A stretch of DNA of 64,000 nt from Nocardioides deserti. GTDB taxonomy: Bacteria; Actinomycetota; Actinomycetes; Propionibacteriales; Nocardioidaceae. The translations under genes were made by a program, and so were the position numbers. The notes under the pieces were generated by a model that searched no databases, was not told where the DNA came from, and saw nothing but the letters and a program-made list of their open reading frames with translations. Below, piece by piece: positions 46,178 to 56,888 of the stretch (within the stretch, counting starts at the first letter, position 1; every line of letters begins with the position of its first letter). Location of the stretch: assembly GCF_014266025.1 (NCBI RefSeq), contig NZ_JACMYC010000002.1, positions 416,723 through 480,722 on the forward strand, read 5' to 3'.

Positions 46178-47668
46178 TCAGACCCAGGTCGTCTGGTGCT
46201 CGACCGGCGACTCGGTCGCGCTGGCCGGCATCCGCAGCAGCACGAGGGCGGCGAGCAGGGCGGCGACCGCGCAGATCGACCAGACGGTGAGGTAACCGCT
46301 GAGCGGCGCCTGGCCCTCGTCGGGGCCCTCGAGCGAGCCGGTCGCGGCCAGCGCGATCGCGAAGACCGAGGAGGCGAGCGCGCCGCCGACGGTCTTGGTC
46401 GCGTTGGTCATGCCGGTCGCGAAGCCGGTGCGCTCGGCCGGTGCGGCGGCGGCTGCGGCCGCGGGGAGCGCGGCGACCAGCGCGCCGGATCCGAGGCCGA
46501 TGACGGCCATGTTGGTGAGCGCCTGGGCGGTGGTGTCGTGCAGCGGCAGCCACAGCGCGTAGCCGAGCGCGACCAGCAGCGCTGAGCACACCAGCGCGTT
46601 GCGAGCGCCGAGCAGCCGGGAGGTGAGCGGTAGCGTGAACGCCCCGATCGCCATGAAGACCACGTAGACGCCGATCAGCGTGGACACGAACGACGCGCTC
46701 GCGCCCAGGCCGTAGCCGGCGACGTCCGGGTCGGTCCGGGCGAACGTGGACAGCGGGATCTGCGCGCCGAGCACCGACATCCCGAAGAGGAACGCCGTCA
46801 GCTGCACCGGCCACTGTCCGGCCGAGCGGAGCAGGCGCACGTCGACGATGGGGTCCGGCCGCGCGTCCTCGTGGCGCACGAACGGGACGAACGTCGCCAG
46901 GCCGGCGAGCACCAGCACCCACGCCAGCACACTGGTCGGGCCCTCGAGCCGGACGACGACGAGCCCGGCCATCACCAGGCCCAGCGCGGCGGTCACCAGG
47001 CTCAGCCCGCCCCAGTCGAAGCGGCCCCAGTCGACCCCGTCGGGCGACTCGCCGGGGACGTCCTCGACGCCGAACCAGATGACCACCAGGCAGATGGTCA
47101 CGGCGATCGCCGGCAGGGCGAGCAGCACGGTCATCGAGGTCGCCTCGACGAGCGCGCCGGAGGTCAGTGCGCCGATGATGACGGCCAGCTCGAGCGCACC
47201 GACCAGGACGGCGGCGGACCGGCGGGTCAGGAGCGACTGCCGGCCGCTGCCCGCGGTGCGCCGGTGGATGATCGCGACCTCGAGCGGCAGCCACACGACG
47301 TACGCGCCCTGCAGCGCCCACCCGACGAGGAACGTCGTGAAGCCCGGCGCGAACGCCAGGACCCACGAGCCGAGGGCGGTGACGGCGGTGGAGAGGAGCA
47401 GCACCTTCTTGTGGCCGACCAGGTCGCCGAGGCGCGCCAGCGGCGGCACGACCAGCGCGGAGACGATCAGCTGCGCCGCCTCGAACCAGTTGACGTCGGC
47501 GTCGCTGATCCCGAGGTGGTCGGCGATGTCGCTGAAGATCGGCGTGTAGTAGCCCTGGAGGATCCCGCTCGCCAGCTCGACGACGACGAGGAACCCGACG
47601 ATCGCGGCGAGGCCGCGCACCCGCGGGTCGGACGTGAGGCCGGTGCTGCTGCCGGTGGGGGCGGTCAT
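46178..47668 (-). CDS. MFS transporter (DHA2-like)
   Basis: A 496-residue major facilitator with 12-14 hydrophobic helices. Motif A-like sequence PPLARLGDLVGHKKVLLLST, helix 5 region WALQGAYVVWLPLEVAIIHR and the C-terminal TGMTNATKTVGGALASSVFA are characteristic of drug or metabolite exporters. Substrate unknown. Start ATG 47668 overlaps the stop of the M20 peptidase gene by 4 bp (ATGA), so this transporter and the peptidase are co-translated. The pair may take up or export a dipeptide-like or amide compound, but this is guesswork. The frame extends to 48493 only because of the GC-rich antisense. Confidence 0.85.
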   Translation of the reverse strand: MTAPTGSSTGLTSDPRVRGLAAIVGFLVVVELASGILQGYYTPIFSDIADHLGISDADVNWFEAAQLIVSALVVPPLARLGDLVGHKKVLLLSTAVTALGSWVLAFAPGFTTFLVGWALQGAYVVWLPLEVAIIHRRTAGSGRQSLLTRRSAAVLVGALELAVIIGALTSGALVEATSMTVLLALPAIAVTICLVVIWFGVEDVPGESPDGVDWGRFDWGGLSLVTAALGLVMAGLVVVRLEGPTSVLAWVLVLAGLATFVPFVRHEDARPDPIVDVRLLRSAGQWPVQLTAFLFGMSVLGAQIPLSTFARTDPDVAGYGLGASASFVSTLIGVYVVFMAIGAFTLPLTSRLLGARNALVCSALLVALGYALWLPLHDTTAQALTNMAVIGLGSGALVAALPAAAAAAAPAERTGFATGMTNATKTVGGALASSVFAIALAATGSLEGPDEGQAPLSGYLTVWSICAVAALLAALVLLRMPASATESPVEHQTTWV

Positions 47669-49017
47669 GAGGGGAGCCTCTCGATCAGGCGGCGGTACCA
47701 CCGCACGCCGTCCAGGAACGCGTCGACGCCCAGGTGCTCGTCGTAGGAGTGGATCGACTCGCGCTGCGCCTTGGTCATCCGGAACGGCGCGAACCGGTAG
47801 ACCCGGTCGCAGATGCGGGTGAAGAAGCGTGAGTCGGTGGCGGCCATCATCACGTACGGCGACGGGACGGCGTCGGGGAACAGCTCGGCGATCGTCGTCT
47901 CGATGAGTCCGAACGCCTCGTCGCGCGGGGAGACCGGGCTCGGCTCGTTCTGCTCCACGACGTCGATGTGGACCTCGTCGTCGGCGACGACCTTGCGCAC
48001 GTGCTCGAGCACGCCGGCGACGGTGTCGCCGACCATGATCCGGATGTTGACGCCGGCCTTCGCGGTCGCGGCGACCACGTTGAGCGCGGGGCTGCCCGAC
48101 AGCGTGGTGACCGCGAACGTCGTGCGGGTCATCGCGGCCGGTTCCGGCCCGGCCGCGACGAGCGCGCGGGTGAGCAGCGGGCCGAGGCGGCCGGCGTTGG
48201 CCATCAGCGCGCGCAGCGGCAGCGGCGCGTGCGGCGCCAGCCGGCGGAAGAGCTCGATCGTCGGCTCCGGCGTGCTGGCCGGCATCGGTGAGCGGTCGAT
48301 GCGGGTGATCGCCCGGGCGATGCGTGCGGTCGGGCCCATCCTGGCGGGGGTCGAGGCGTGGCCGCCGCGGCCCTCGACGCGCAGCTCGAGCGAGGTCACG
48401 CCCTTCTCGGTCACGCCGACCACCCCGACGGGAGCGGCCACGCCCGGGAACGCCTCGCTCGCGACCGCCCCGCCCTCGTCGAGGACGAACCACGGCCGCA
48501 CGCCGCGGCGTACCAGCTCCTCCACGGCGAGCGTGGCGGCCTCGCCCGAGACCTCCTCGTTGCAGCCGAAGGAGAGCCAGACGTCCTGCGCGGGGACGAA
48601 GCCGTCCTCGAGGAGCGTCTCGACCGCCTCGCAGATCCCGGCGACGCAGCCCTTGTCGTCGAGGGTGCCGCGGCCCCAGATGTTCCCGTCGACGACGTCG
48701 CCGGAGAACGCCGGGTGCTGCCAGGCGCCCTCGACCGGGACGACGTCGAGGTGGGCCATCAGCACGACCGGCCGCTCGCTGCTGCGGCCGGGCCAGCGGA
48801 ACAGCAGCGCGTGGGTGGGGACGCGGGTCAGCTCGAGCCGCTCGTGCAGCAGCGGGAACTGCCGCTCCAGCTCGACCAGCAGCCGGTCGAACGCGTCGGT
48901 GTCGACGAGCGACCAGTCGCGGTGGCTGACCGTCGGGATGCGCACGAGCGCCTGCAGCTTCCCGACCGCGCGCGCGTGGTCGCGCGCGCCTCCCCCTGTG
49001 CTCTCCCCCGGCGTCAC
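47665..49017 (-). CDS. M20/M25/M40-family peptidase
   Basis: A 450-residue metallopeptidase (start GTG 49017; a GTG at 49065 is also open). Metal-binding motifs: VVLMAHLDVVPVEGAWQHPA (His-Asp), GRGTLDDKGCVAGICEAVET (Asp), FGCNEEVSGE (Glu-Glu catalytic pair), and the final IHSYDEHLGVDAF (His). The central dimerisation domain (RVEGRGGHASTPARMGPTAR) is present. This group includes carboxypeptidase PM20D1-like and dipeptidase-like enzymes and N-acyl amino acid hydrolases; substrates are not readable. Co-translated with the MFS gene downstream (ATGA overlap at 47665-47668). Confidence 0.87.
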   Translation of the reverse strand: MTPGESTGGGARDHARAVGKLQALVRIPTVSHRDWSLVDTDAFDRLLVELERQFPLLHERLELTRVPTHALLFRWPGRSSERPVVLMAHLDVVPVEGAWQHPAFSGDVVDGNIWGRGTLDDKGCVAGICEAVETLLEDGFVPAQDVWLSFGCNEEVSGEAATLAVEELVRRGVRPWFVLDEGGAVASEAFPGVAAPVGVVGVTEKGVTSLELRVEGRGGHASTPARMGPTARIARAITRIDRSPMPASTPEPTIELFRRLAPHAPLPLRALMANAGRLGPLLTRALVAAGPEPAAMTRTTFAVTTLSGSPALNVVAATAKAGVNIRIMVGDTVAGVLEHVRKVVADDEVHIDVVEQNEPSPVSPRDEAFGLIETTIAELFPDAVPSPYVMMAATDSRFFTRICDRVYRFAPFRMTKAQRESIHSYDEHLGVDAFLDGVRWYRRLIERLPS

Positions 49018-49122
49018 CGGCGCGACGCTACCGCGCCGCGACGGTCTCGGATGCGAGATCGGCACACCGGGTGGGTGCTTGTCCGGCGCGGGCCGTGACG
49101 GTGGGATGGGCGCGTGCCCGAC

Positions 49123-49731
49123 TCACCAACGACCGCGGTGGACGACGTCCTCGACCGGCTTGCGCGGCCGGCGCGTGGGCGAGCCCGCGGCGCCGAGGTC
49201 CGGCACCCGGTGACCGACGGTGATCGCGCCGACCGGGTCGAACTGCGGCGGGATGCCGAAGGCCTCCTTCAGTGCCGGGTAGGCCTCCGGCGGCACGCCG
49301 ATGAAGCACGCACCGAGGCCCTCGTCGACCGCCGTCTGCAGGACCAGCAGGCTGGCCATCGCGGTGTCCATGTGCCAGAACGGCATCGGCCAGCGCGACT
49401 CCTCCTGGTCGGTCCAGCCCTTGTCCGGCTCGGCGTAGCGGCCCAGGTAGGCGGCCTTGCTGCTGCACGGCACGATCACCACCGGCGCGGTCATCATCCC
49501 CGCCAGCCACGAGTCCGGCTCGGCCATGGCCTCGGGGCCGGCCGTCGACTCCCAGTAGCGCCGCACGTCCTCGGGGGTGTCGAGCACGAGGAAGCCCCAG
49601 CCCTGGCTGAAGCCGGCGCTCGGCGCCCGGGTCGCGTTGTCGACGAGGCGGGTGACGACGGCCGGGTCGACCGGCCGCTCGTCGTACCTGCGGACCATGC
49701 GGCGGCGACGGACGACGTCCTGGAACTCCAT
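49123..49731 (-). CDS. Nitroreductase-family FMN oxidoreductase
   Basis: A 202-residue flavoprotein of the nitroreductase fold. The opening VVRRRRMVRRYDERPVDPAV matches the FMN-phosphate-binding R-R-x-x-R-x-Y/F motif, and NATRAPSAGFSQGWGFLVLD the following helix. MDTAMASLLVLQTAVDEGLGACFIG is the typical dimer-interface helix, and ITVGHRVPDLG the C-terminal FMN contact. Such enzymes reduce nitro compounds, quinones or unknown electrophiles. Its ATG at 49731 is divergent from the M20 amidohydrolase, whose start is only 10 bp away, so the two genes must use overlapping divergent promoters. Confidence 0.87.
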   Translation of the reverse strand: MEFQDVVRRRRMVRRYDERPVDPAVVTRLVDNATRAPSAGFSQGWGFLVLDTPEDVRRYWESTAGPEAMAEPDSWLAGMMTAPVVIVPCSSKAAYLGRYAEPDKGWTDQEESRWPMPFWHMDTAMASLLVLQTAVDEGLGACFIGVPPEAYPALKEAFGIPPQFDPVGAITVGHRVPDLGAAGSPTRRPRKPVEDVVHRGRW

Positions 49732-49741
49732 GCGCGGAAGT

Positions 49742-50944
49742 ATGGGGCCTGCCGTGCCTGACCCCGTCGACGACTTCGAGCGGATGTGGGCGGACCTCGC
49801 GCCGGTGGGCCGGTCGGCCGCGACGGGTGGGTACCTCCGACAGCCGTGGACGAGCGCGGAGCTCGAGCTGCGGGCGTGGTTCGCCGAGCAGGCGGCCTCG
49901 CGCGGGCTGGTCGTCGAGACCGACGCGGTCGGCAACACGGTGGCGTGGTGGGAGTCGGGGAGGGGCCCGGGCGTGCTGACCGGGTCGCACCTGGACTCCG
50001 TCGTGGACGGCGGTGCGTACGACGGCCCGCTCGGCGTGGTCTCCGCGCTCGCTGCGGTCGACCGGTTGCGCGAGCGCGGCGTGGTGCCCACCCGGCCACT
50101 GGGGGTGGGGGTCTTCGTCGAGGAGGAGGGCTCGAGGTTCGGACTCGCCTGCCTCGGGTCGCGGCTCGCCACCGGTGCCGTGTCCTGGGCCGACGTCGAG
50201 GGGCTCGCCGACCGCGACGGCGTGCGGCTGGGCGACGTCGTCGAGGGCGGCTCGTCCTCGCTGCTCGCGGACGTCGGGTGCTTCGTCGAGCTCCACGTCG
50301 AGCAGGGCCGCGCGCTGGTCGACCTCGACGCGCCCGTCGGGGTGGCAAGTGGGATCTGGCCGCACGGCCGGTGGCGCTTCGACTTCGACGGGACCGCCGA
50401 CCACGCCGGCACCACGCGGATGGAGGACCGGGCCGACCCGGTGCTGACGTTCTCGATGACGGCGCTGGCCGCGAACAAGCAGGCGCGGCTGGCGGCGCCC
50501 GACGCGCGGGCCACGTTCGGCCGGGTCGAGGTCGCGCCCAACGGCACCAACGCGATCCCGTCGCGGGTCTCGGCCTGGCTCGACGCCCGGTGCTCCTCGG
50601 AGCCCGCCCTGGCCGCGCTGGTCGCCGCGGTGACCGAGCAGGCCGTGGCGCGGGCCGAGCGGGACGGGACGTCGGTCACGGTGACGGCGGAGTCGGTCTC
50701 GGGCGCGGTGTCGTTCGACCCTTGGCTGGCTGATCCGGTCGCCCGTCCGCGCGGCTGGCCGGTGCTGCCGACCCAGGCCGGCCACGACGCCGGCGCGCTG
50801 TCGGCCGCGGGCGTCCCGAGCGCGATGCTCTTCGTCCGCAACCCGACCGGCGTCTCGCACTCGCCCGCCGAGCACGCCGAGATGGGCGACTGCCTCGCCG
50901 GCGTCGAGGCGCTGGCCGACGTGCTCGAGGAGTCGCTGCGGTGA
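49742..50944 (+). CDS. M20-family amidohydrolase (AllC/hydantoinase-carbamoylase type) in the hut locus
   Basis: A 400-residue binuclear-zinc amidohydrolase. Signatures: [20 protein letters not shown] (His-Asp-Asp), [19 protein letters not shown] (Glu pair), [39 protein letters not shown] and [20 protein letters not shown]...SHSPAEH. These are allantoate amidohydrolase/N-carbamoylase features, which act on N-carbamoyl, N-formyl or ureido amides. It precedes hutF with a 4-bp overlap, and hutI follows, so the likely role is the final amide hydrolysis of N-formyl-L-glutamate, replacing a HutG. The start may be ATG 49742 or GTG 49754. The chain is 10 residues shorter with the latter. Confidence 0.86.
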   Translation: MGPAVPDPVDDFERMWADLAPVGRSAATGGYLRQPWTSAELELRAWFAEQAASRGLVVETDAVGNTVAWWESGRGPGVLTGSHLDSVVDGGAYDGPLGVVSALAAVDRLRERGVVPTRPLGVGVFVEEEGSRFGLACLGSRLATGAVSWADVEGLADRDGVRLGDVVEGGSSSLLADVGCFVELHVEQGRALVDLDAPVGVASGIWPHGRWRFDFDGTADHAGTTRMEDRADPVLTFSMTALAANKQARLAAPDARATFGRVEVAPNGTNAIPSRVSAWLDARCSSEPALAALVAAVTEQAVARAERDGTSVTVTAESVSGAVSFDPWLADPVARPRGWPVLPTQAGHDAGALSAAGVPSAMLFVRNPTGVSHSPAEHAEMGDCLAGVEALADVLEESLR

Positions 50945-52251
50945 GCGACCGGCTGCTGCTCGAGCGGGCCTGGGTGGACGGGGCCGTGCGCGACGACGTG
51001 CTCGTCGAGGTCTCGGGCGGGCGGTTCACGGCGGTCGTGCCGGGTGCCTCGGTCGCCGACGCCGAGCGGGTCGCCGGGCTCGCGCTGCCCGGACTGGCGA
51101 ACTGCCACAGCCACGCCTTCCACCGGGCGCTGCGCGGGCGGACGCAGCAAGGGAGCGGGACGTTCTGGACCTGGCGGGAGCGGATGTACGACCTCGCCGG
51201 CTGGCTCACGCCCGAGGGCTACGGGCGGCTGGCGCGGGCGGTGTTCCGCGAGATGGTCGCCGGCGGGATCACGACCGTCGGGGAGTTCCACTACCTGCAC
51301 CACCGGCCGGACGGCACGGCGTACGACGACCCGAACGCCTTCGGGCACGCGCTCGCCGACGCCGCCCGGGACGCCGGGATCCGGCTGGTGCTGCTCGACG
51401 CGTGCTACCTCAGCTCGGGGTTCGGTGCGCCGCCCACAACCGCGCAATTGCGCTACTCCGACGGGTCCGCGGCTGGGTGGAGCGACAGGACCGCGCAATT
51501 GCACGGTTCTGTCGCGGCGGGCCGGCTCCGCGCCGGGGCCGCGGTCCACTCGGTGCGGGCGGTGCCGCGCGAGGAGCTCGGTGCGTTCCGGGGCCGGGCG
51601 CCGCTGCACGTGCACCTCTCGGAGCAGCCGGCCGAGAACGACGACTGCCGGGCGGCGTACGGCGTCACCCCCACGCGGCTGCTGCACGACGCGGGCCTGC
51701 TGGGGCCCGGCACGACCGTCGTGCACGCGACCCACCTGACCGACGAGGACGTCGCGCTGCTGGGGGACAGCGGCACGACCGCCTGCTTCTGCCCGACCAC
51801 CGAGCGCGACCTCGGCGACGGGATCGGCCCCGGCCGGCGGCTGCACGAGGCCGGCGCCCGGCTGAGCCTGGGGTCGGACAGCCACGCGGTGGTCGACCTG
51901 TTCGAGGAGATGCGCGCGCTCGAGCTCGACGAGCGGCTGGCGGCGCGCACCCGCGGCCACTGGACCGCGGCCGAGCTGCTCGCCGCCGGGACGCGCCACG
52001 ACAGCCTGGGCGTCGACGACGCCGCCGCGATCGAGGTCGGTCGGCGGGCGGACCTGGTCGTCGTCGACACCCGGTCGGTCCGCACCGCCGGGACGGGCGC
52101 CGACGAGCACACGGCCGTCTTCGCGGCGAGCGCGGCGGACGTCGTCCGGACGATGGTCGACGGGCGGGTCGTGTGGGACCGGGACGAGGACGGTGCGGCG
52201 GAGGCGCTCGGGCGTGGGCTCGCCGCTGCGATCGAGGAGGTGTGGCGGTGA
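50941..52251 (+). CDS. hutF: Formimidoylglutamate deiminase
   Basis: A 436-residue amidohydrolase-superfamily enzyme that converts N-formimidoyl-L-glutamate to N-formyl-L-glutamate and ammonia, the actinobacterial/Pseudomonas variant of the pathway. Features: [20 protein letters not shown] (metal-binding His-x-His plus family-specific tail), [24 protein letters not shown] (His), [11 protein letters not shown] and [20 protein letters not shown] (metal-binding Asp). The start is GTG 50941, overlapping the stop of the M20 gene; its own stop overlaps hutI. The middle contains two in-frame TAQL segments coded by an exact 13-bp direct repeat. Confidence 0.93.
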   Translation: MSDRLLLERAWVDGAVRDDVLVEVSGGRFTAVVPGASVADAERVAGLALPGLANCHSHAFHRALRGRTQQGSGTFWTWRERMYDLAGWLTPEGYGRLARAVFREMVAGGITTVGEFHYLHHRPDGTAYDDPNAFGHALADAARDAGIRLVLLDACYLSSGFGAPPTTAQLRYSDGSAAGWSDRTAQLHGSVAAGRLRAGAAVHSVRAVPREELGAFRGRAPLHVHLSEQPAENDDCRAAYGVTPTRLLHDAGLLGPGTTVVHATHLTDEDVALLGDSGTTACFCPTTERDLGDGIGPGRRLHEAGARLSLGSDSHAVVDLFEEMRALELDERLAARTRGHWTAAELLAAGTRHDSLGVDDAAAIEVGRRADLVVVDTRSVRTAGTGADEHTAVFAASAADVVRTMVDGRVVWDRDEDGAAEALGRGLAAAIEEVWR

Positions 52252-53438
52252 CCGGCGTGAGCACCCTGCTGACCGGCATCGGCGAGCTGGTCACCAACGA
52301 CCCGGACCGGGAGAGGGACCGGCGCGACGGGCCGCTCGGGATCGTCGAGCGGGCAGCGGTCGTCGTCGAGGGCTCGCGCGTGGCGTGGGTCGGCGCGGCC
52401 GCCGAGGCGCCCGCGGCTGACGCGGTCGTCGACGCGGGTGGACGAGCGGTGCTGCCCGGGTTCGTCGACAGCCACAGCCACCTGGTGTTCGCCGGCGACC
52501 GGGCGGGGGAGTTCGCGGCGCGCATGGCCGGCACGGCGTACGCCGCCGGCGGCATCCGCACGACCGTCGCCGCCACCCGTGCGGCCTCCGACGAGCAGCT
52601 GCTGTCCGGTGCGCGACGGCTCGTCGGCGAGATGCTGCGGCAGGGCACGACGACCTTGGAGGTCAAGAGCGGCTACGGCCTGACCGTCCGCGACGAGGCC
52701 CGCAGCCTCGCGGTCGCCCGGATGCTGACCGAGGAGACGACGTACCTCGGCGCCCACGTCGTCCCCGGCGGCACCACGCCCGAGGAGTACGTCGCCCTCG
52801 TCACCGGTCCGATGCTCGAGGCCGCCGTCGAGCACGCGCGGTGGGTCGACGCGTTCTGCGAGCGGGGTGCGTTCGACGCCGACCAGGCGCGAGCCGTGCT
52901 GGTCGCCGGGATAGGTCGGGGGCTGCGCGGGCGGCTGCACGCCAACCAGCTGGGCCCCGGCCCGGGGGTGCGGCTGGCCTGCGAGCTCGGGCTGACGGCC
53001 GTCGACCACTGCACCTACCTCGATGACGCCGACGTCGACGCGCTCCGCGACAGCGGCACGGTGGCGACGCTGCTGCCGGGCGTGGAGTTCTCGACCCGGC
53101 AGCCCTACCCGGACGCCCGGCGGCTGCTGGACGCCGGCGTCACCGTCGCCCTGGCCAGCGACTGCAACCCGGGGTCGTCGTTCACGTCCTCGATGCCGTT
53201 CTGCGTCGCGCTGGCCGTGCGGGAGATGGGGATGACCCCGGCCGAGGCCGTGTGGTCGGCGACCGCCGGTGGAGCCCGCGCGCTCGACCGGGACGACGTC
53301 GGCGTGCTCGCCGTCGGCTGCCGGGCTGACCTGGTGCTCCTCGACGCGCCCTCGCACGTCCACCTCGCCTACCGGCCCGGCGTCCCCCTCGTCGCCGGCG
53401 TCTGGCAGGCCGGCCGCCCCGTGCTCGGGGGCGCCTGA
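52248..53438 (+). CDS. hutI: Imidazolonepropionase
   Basis: A 396-residue metal-dependent hydrolase that opens imidazolonepropionate to N-formimidoyl-L-glutamate. Motifs: [20 protein letters not shown] (His-x-His metal site), [40 protein letters not shown] (His), and [20 protein letters not shown] (Asp), all standard for HutI. GTG 52248 overlaps the hutF stop (GTGA); GTG 52257 is another candidate. It completes the second hut block (M20-hutF-hutI), separated from hutHU by about 10 kb of unrelated genes. Confidence 0.94.
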   Translation: MTGVSTLLTGIGELVTNDPDRERDRRDGPLGIVERAAVVVEGSRVAWVGAAAEAPAADAVVDAGGRAVLPGFVDSHSHLVFAGDRAGEFAARMAGTAYAAGGIRTTVAATRAASDEQLLSGARRLVGEMLRQGTTTLEVKSGYGLTVRDEARSLAVARMLTEETTYLGAHVVPGGTTPEEYVALVTGPMLEAAVEHARWVDAFCERGAFDADQARAVLVAGIGRGLRGRLHANQLGPGPGVRLACELGLTAVDHCTYLDDADVDALRDSGTVATLLPGVEFSTRQPYPDARRLLDAGVTVALASDCNPGSSFTSSMPFCVALAVREMGMTPAEAVWSATAGGARALDRDDVGVLAVGCRADLVLLDAPSHVHLAYRPGVPLVAGVWQAGRPVLGGA

Positions 53439-53582
53439 GGCGGCTCCGGAGGTTCCTCTGAGGCAGGAGCGGAGGGCCGCCTGAGGTAGCCGGCACAGCG
53501 CGCAATACGCACGTCGTCCGATGTGTGGGCCTACCTCAGCGGACGAGTCTCGGCGTCACCACCGAGACGAGGAGACACCGTG

Positions 53583-53744
53583 ATGCACACCCCTTTCAGC
53601 TACGAGGCCGAGCTGCAGTACCGCCGCGACCAGGTCCGCACCGAGGTCGCCGCCGCGCGCCGCCGCAAGCACCCGCGCACCCGGTTCCCCCAGCGGACGG
53701 GCGGCCTCCACCTGCCGGGCGTCCTGACCGGGTCGACCGCTTGA
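53583..53744 (+). CDS. Small basic protein, 53 residues
   Basis: A 53-residue frame from ATG 53583 ([20 protein letters not shown] to PGVLTGSTA) with GAGGAG 9 nt upstream; a GTG at 53580 is also possible. The first half is a charged amphipathic helix, the second an Arg/Pro-rich extended part. Its N terminus resembles that of the 52-residue protein at 18671 (Y-x-x-E-A-E/aromatic + basic). It lies 145 bp after hutI and 29 bp before the large LuxR gene. Function unknown; small size and a good ribosome-binding site support expression. Confidence 0.6.
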   Translation: MHTPFSYEAELQYRRDQVRTEVAAARRRKHPRTRFPQRTGGLHLPGVLTGSTA

Positions 53745-53773
53745 GCGCACCACCGTCCGCGGGTCACGCCAGG

Positions 53774-56734
53774 ATGGGACCCGTGACGACCACCAGGACG
53801 CTCGTCGGCCGCGACAGGGAGCTCACGGACACCGCCGCGGCGCTCGGCGTCGTGGGGGAGGAGGCCCGCCACGACCCCGGCCTGCCGGCCCGCGTCGTGC
53901 TGCTCTCCGGGGACGCGGGCGTCGGCAAGACCCGGCTGCTCACCGCGTTGCGGGACCTCGCCGTCGACCGCGGGTGGCGGGTGCTGGCCGGCCACTGCTT
54001 GGACCTCGGCGACAGCGCACTGCCGTACCTCCCGTTCTCGGAGGTGCTCGGCCGCCTCGCCGCCGACCGCCCCGAGCTGGTGGCACGGGTGAGCGCGGAG
54101 CAGCCGGTGCTGCTCCGGCTCCAACCGGGACGCCGGGTGCTCGACACCCGTCCCGGGCGGGCCGAGGGCGCGGACCGGGACGAGACGTCGGCGCTGGCTC
54201 GCGGCGACCTGTTCGAGGCGGTCCACGCGCTGCTGGAGGCGGCCGCCGAGGAGGCACCGGTCCTGCTCGTGGTCGAGGACGCCCACTGGGCCGACCGGTC
54301 GACCCGCGACCTGCTCAGCTTCCTGTTCAGCCGGCCCTTCGCCCGACCGGTCGCCGTCGTCGCGTCGTACCGCTCCGACGACCTGCACCGCCGCCACCCG
54401 CTGCGCCGCCAGGTCGCCGAGTGGAGCCGGCTGCCCGGGGTCGTCCGCATCGCCCTCGGTCCCCTGCCCGATGACGCGGTGCGGGAGCTGGTCGCCCAGC
54501 TCGCGCCCGACGGGCTCGACGAGCGCGCGCTGCGGACGATCGTCGACCGGGCCGAGGGCAACGCGTTCTTCGTCGAGGAGCTGACCAGCGCGGCCCACGG
54601 GCCCGGCGACTGGGTCCCCACCGACCTCGCCGACCTCCTGCTCGTGCGGCTCGACCGGCTCGGCGACGCGGCCCGCCGGCTGGTGCGCACCGCGAGCGCC
54701 GCCGGTCGCAAGGTCTCCCACGAGGCGCTCGAGGCGGCCTCCGGGCTCGACCCCGCAGCCGTCGACGAGGGGCTGCGCGAGGCGGTCGAGATGAACGTCC
54801 TCGTCGCCGACGGTGCCGTCTACTCCTTCCGGCACGCGCTGCTCGGCGAGGCGGTCTACGACGACCTGCTGCCGGGGGAGCGGGTGCGGCTGCACGCGCA
54901 GTACGCCGCCGCGCTGCGCGACGGCCGCGCGCACGGCACCGCCGCCGAGCTCGCCCGCCACGCCCGGCTCGCCCTCGACCTGGACACCGCGCTGCTGGCC
55001 AGCGTCCGCGCCGGCCGGGAGGCCACCGCGGTAGGCGGTCCCGGCGAGGCGGCGCTCCACTACGAGCAGGCGCTCGAGCTGCTCGCCGACCCGCGGCGGC
55101 AGGCTGACGCCGACGTCGACCTGTCCAAGCTGGTCGTCAGCGCCGCGGACGCGCTCACGCAGAGCGGCGAGCCCGAGCGCGCGGCCGCGCTGCTGCGCGA
55201 GCACCTCGGCCTCCTGCCCTCGGACGCCTCACCCCTGTGGCGGCCACGGTTGCTGACGGCGTACGCCGCCGTGCTCCTGATCATCGAGACCGACCTCGAC
55301 CCCGCTGCCGTCGCCGCGGAGGCAGCCGCGCTCGCGCCGGTCGGCGAGACGCCGCTGCGGGCGCGCGTGCTGACCACGCAGGCGAACGTGCTCGGCTCGC
55401 TGGGCCGGTGGGAGGAGGCCGAGGCGGTCGGGCTCGACGCGTTGGCGATGGCCGAGCGGCTCGACCTGCCCGAGCTCGCCTCCGAGGCGATCACCACGCT
55501 GTCGGCGCTGAAGAAGACCGGTCCGAAGGAGGGCCTGCGCGCCGCCCTCGTCGACGCCGTCGAGCGCGCGGAGGGCAGCGGCGCGATCCACGCCGAGCTC
55601 CGGGGACGGTTCTTCCTCGGCCGGTCCTACCAGGACTGGGGCGAGCTGGACACGGCCGCGGACTGGTTCCGCGGCGGCATGGAACGGGCGGTCGCGGTGG
55701 GGCTGCCCTGGGCGCCGTACGGCTTCGAGGCCCGCTGGCAGCTCTCCCTCATCGAGCTCGTCCGCGGGGACTGGGACGCCGCGCTCGCGCTCAGCACCGT
55801 GGTCGACGGTGACGCGCCGCCGGTGCCCGGGGCGATCCTGGAGGCGGTGCGGCTGCAGGTGTTGCAGGGGCGCGGTGTCGAGGTCGGTGCGGAGGTCCGG
55901 GCGCTGCGGCGGTTCTGGGAGCGCGAGGGCGGGGTGGCGATCCACGCCGCCGAGCTGGCGCTGGTCTGGGCGGGCCGGGCGGGCGACGGGCAGGCGGTGC
56001 TGGCGGCGTACGCCGACGCCGTCGACGTCCTCGGCCGCATCTGGCACCCGTGGTTCAGCGCCCGCATCCGGCTCGCCGCCGCCGCGCTGCGCGAGCTCGC
56101 CCCGCTGCTGCCCCGGGTGCCCGCAGGCGAGCGGGCCGCCTGGGCCGCTGAGGCCGACCGGCTGCACGCCGACGGCCGCGAGGTGCTCGACCGGGCCGAC
56201 CCGTCGGTGCACTGGGGACCGGAGGGCCGCGCCTGGGCCGCCCGCCTGCGTGCCGAGGCTCTCCGTGCCGCCTGGCTGCTCGGCGTCGACCCACCCTCGC
56301 AGGACGACCTGGTCGCCGCATGGCGCGCCGCGGTCGCCGCGTTCGAGGACCACGGCCACGTCCACGAGCTCGCCCGCACCCGCACCGCGCTCGCCGGCGT
56401 CCTGCGCGCCGCCGGCGACCCGGCGGGCGCCCGGGAGGCCGCCGACGCCGCCCGCGCCGCGGCCCACCGGCTCGGCGCCGCGCCGCTCCTCGCCGAGCTG
56501 CGCGCCCTCGGCGGCCCGACCTCTCGTGCCGAGGCCTCCGACGCGCTCACCGCCCGCGAGGCGGAGATCCTGGCGCTCGTCGCCGAGGGCCGGAGCAACG
56601 GCGAGATCGGCAAGCAGCTGTTCATCAGCACCAAGACCGTCTCCGTCCACGTCTCCCGCATCCTCGCCAAGCTCGGCGCCGCCGGCCGCACCGAGGCCGC
56701 CGCCATCGCCCGCCGCCGCGGGCTCGTCGACTGA
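53774..56734 (+). CDS. Large AAA-type LuxR transcriptional regulator (LAL family)
   Basis: A 986-residue regulator. The N-terminal P-loop ATPase domain (Walker [11 protein letters not shown] at ~45-54, Walker [12 protein letters not shown] near 170) is followed by a helical/TPR-like middle ([30 protein letters not shown]) and a LuxR-type helix-turn-helix at the extreme C terminus ([20 protein letters not shown], then [20 protein letters not shown]). It fits the MalT/LAL class, which senses a small molecule and activates nearby genes. ATG 53774 and GTG 53783 are both plausible starts. The locus it controls may be the downstream operon starting at 57080 or the hut genes upstream, but no evidence decides. 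Confidence 0.85.
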   Translation: MGPVTTTRTLVGRDRELTDTAAALGVVGEEARHDPGLPARVVLLSGDAGVGKTRLLTALRDLAVDRGWRVLAGHCLDLGDSALPYLPFSEVLGRLAADRPELVARVSAEQPVLLRLQPGRRVLDTRPGRAEGADRDETSALARGDLFEAVHALLEAAAEEAPVLLVVEDAHWADRSTRDLLSFLFSRPFARPVAVVASYRSDDLHRRHPLRRQVAEWSRLPGVVRIALGPLPDDAVRELVAQLAPDGLDERALRTIVDRAEGNAFFVEELTSAAHGPGDWVPTDLADLLLVRLDRLGDAARRLVRTASAAGRKVSHEALEAASGLDPAAVDEGLREAVEMNVLVADGAVYSFRHALLGEAVYDDLLPGERVRLHAQYAAALRDGRAHGTAAELARHARLALDLDTALLASVRAGREATAVGGPGEAALHYEQALELLADPRRQADADVDLSKLVVSAADALTQSGEPERAAALLREHLGLLPSDASPLWRPRLLTAYAAVLLIIETDLDPAAVAAEAAALAPVGETPLRARVLTTQANVLGSLGRWEEAEAVGLDALAMAERLDLPELASEAITTLSALKKTGPKEGLRAALVDAVERAEGSGAIHAELRGRFFLGRSYQDWGELDTAADWFRGGMERAVAVGLPWAPYGFEARWQLSLIELVRGDWDAALALSTVVDGDAPPVPGAILEAVRLQVLQGRGVEVGAEVRALRRFWEREGGVAIHAAELALVWAGRAGDGQAVLAAYADAVDVLGRIWHPWFSARIRLAAAALRELAPLLPRVPAGERAAWAAEADRLHADGREVLDRADPSVHWGPEGRAWAARLRAEALRAAWLLGVDPPSQDDLVAAWRAAVAAFEDHGHVHELARTRTALAGVLRAAGDPAGAREAADAARAAAHRLGAAPLLAELRALGGPTSRAEASDALTAREAEILALVAEGRSNGEIGKQLFISTKTVSVHVSRILAKLGAAGRTEAAAIARRRGLVD

Positions 56735-56816
56735 CCGCCCCGAGCTGCGGGTCGAGCAGGTCGCGCGCCGGCACCGACGGTGACGCGACCCCGGGAGCCG
56801 CCAGAGCGGTCGTCGG

Positions 56817-56864
56817 GGTCGTGTGCTCGAGGACGCGCTGGTCCGCGTCGTCAGGCACACGACC
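56817..56864. repeat. Palindromic element, copy C
   Basis: GGTCGTGTGC (56817-56826) and GCACACGACC (56855-56864) form a perfect 10-bp stem around an inner GACGCG/CGCGTC stem (56832-56837, 56844-56849). It is the first of two neighbouring copies, related to copies A and B, in the 345-bp gap after the LuxR gene. Apart from copies C and D, I see nothing else in this gap (56735-57079). Confidence 0.8.
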
Positions 56865-56888
56865 TGTCGCTGAGAGGTGTCGAGCCGC

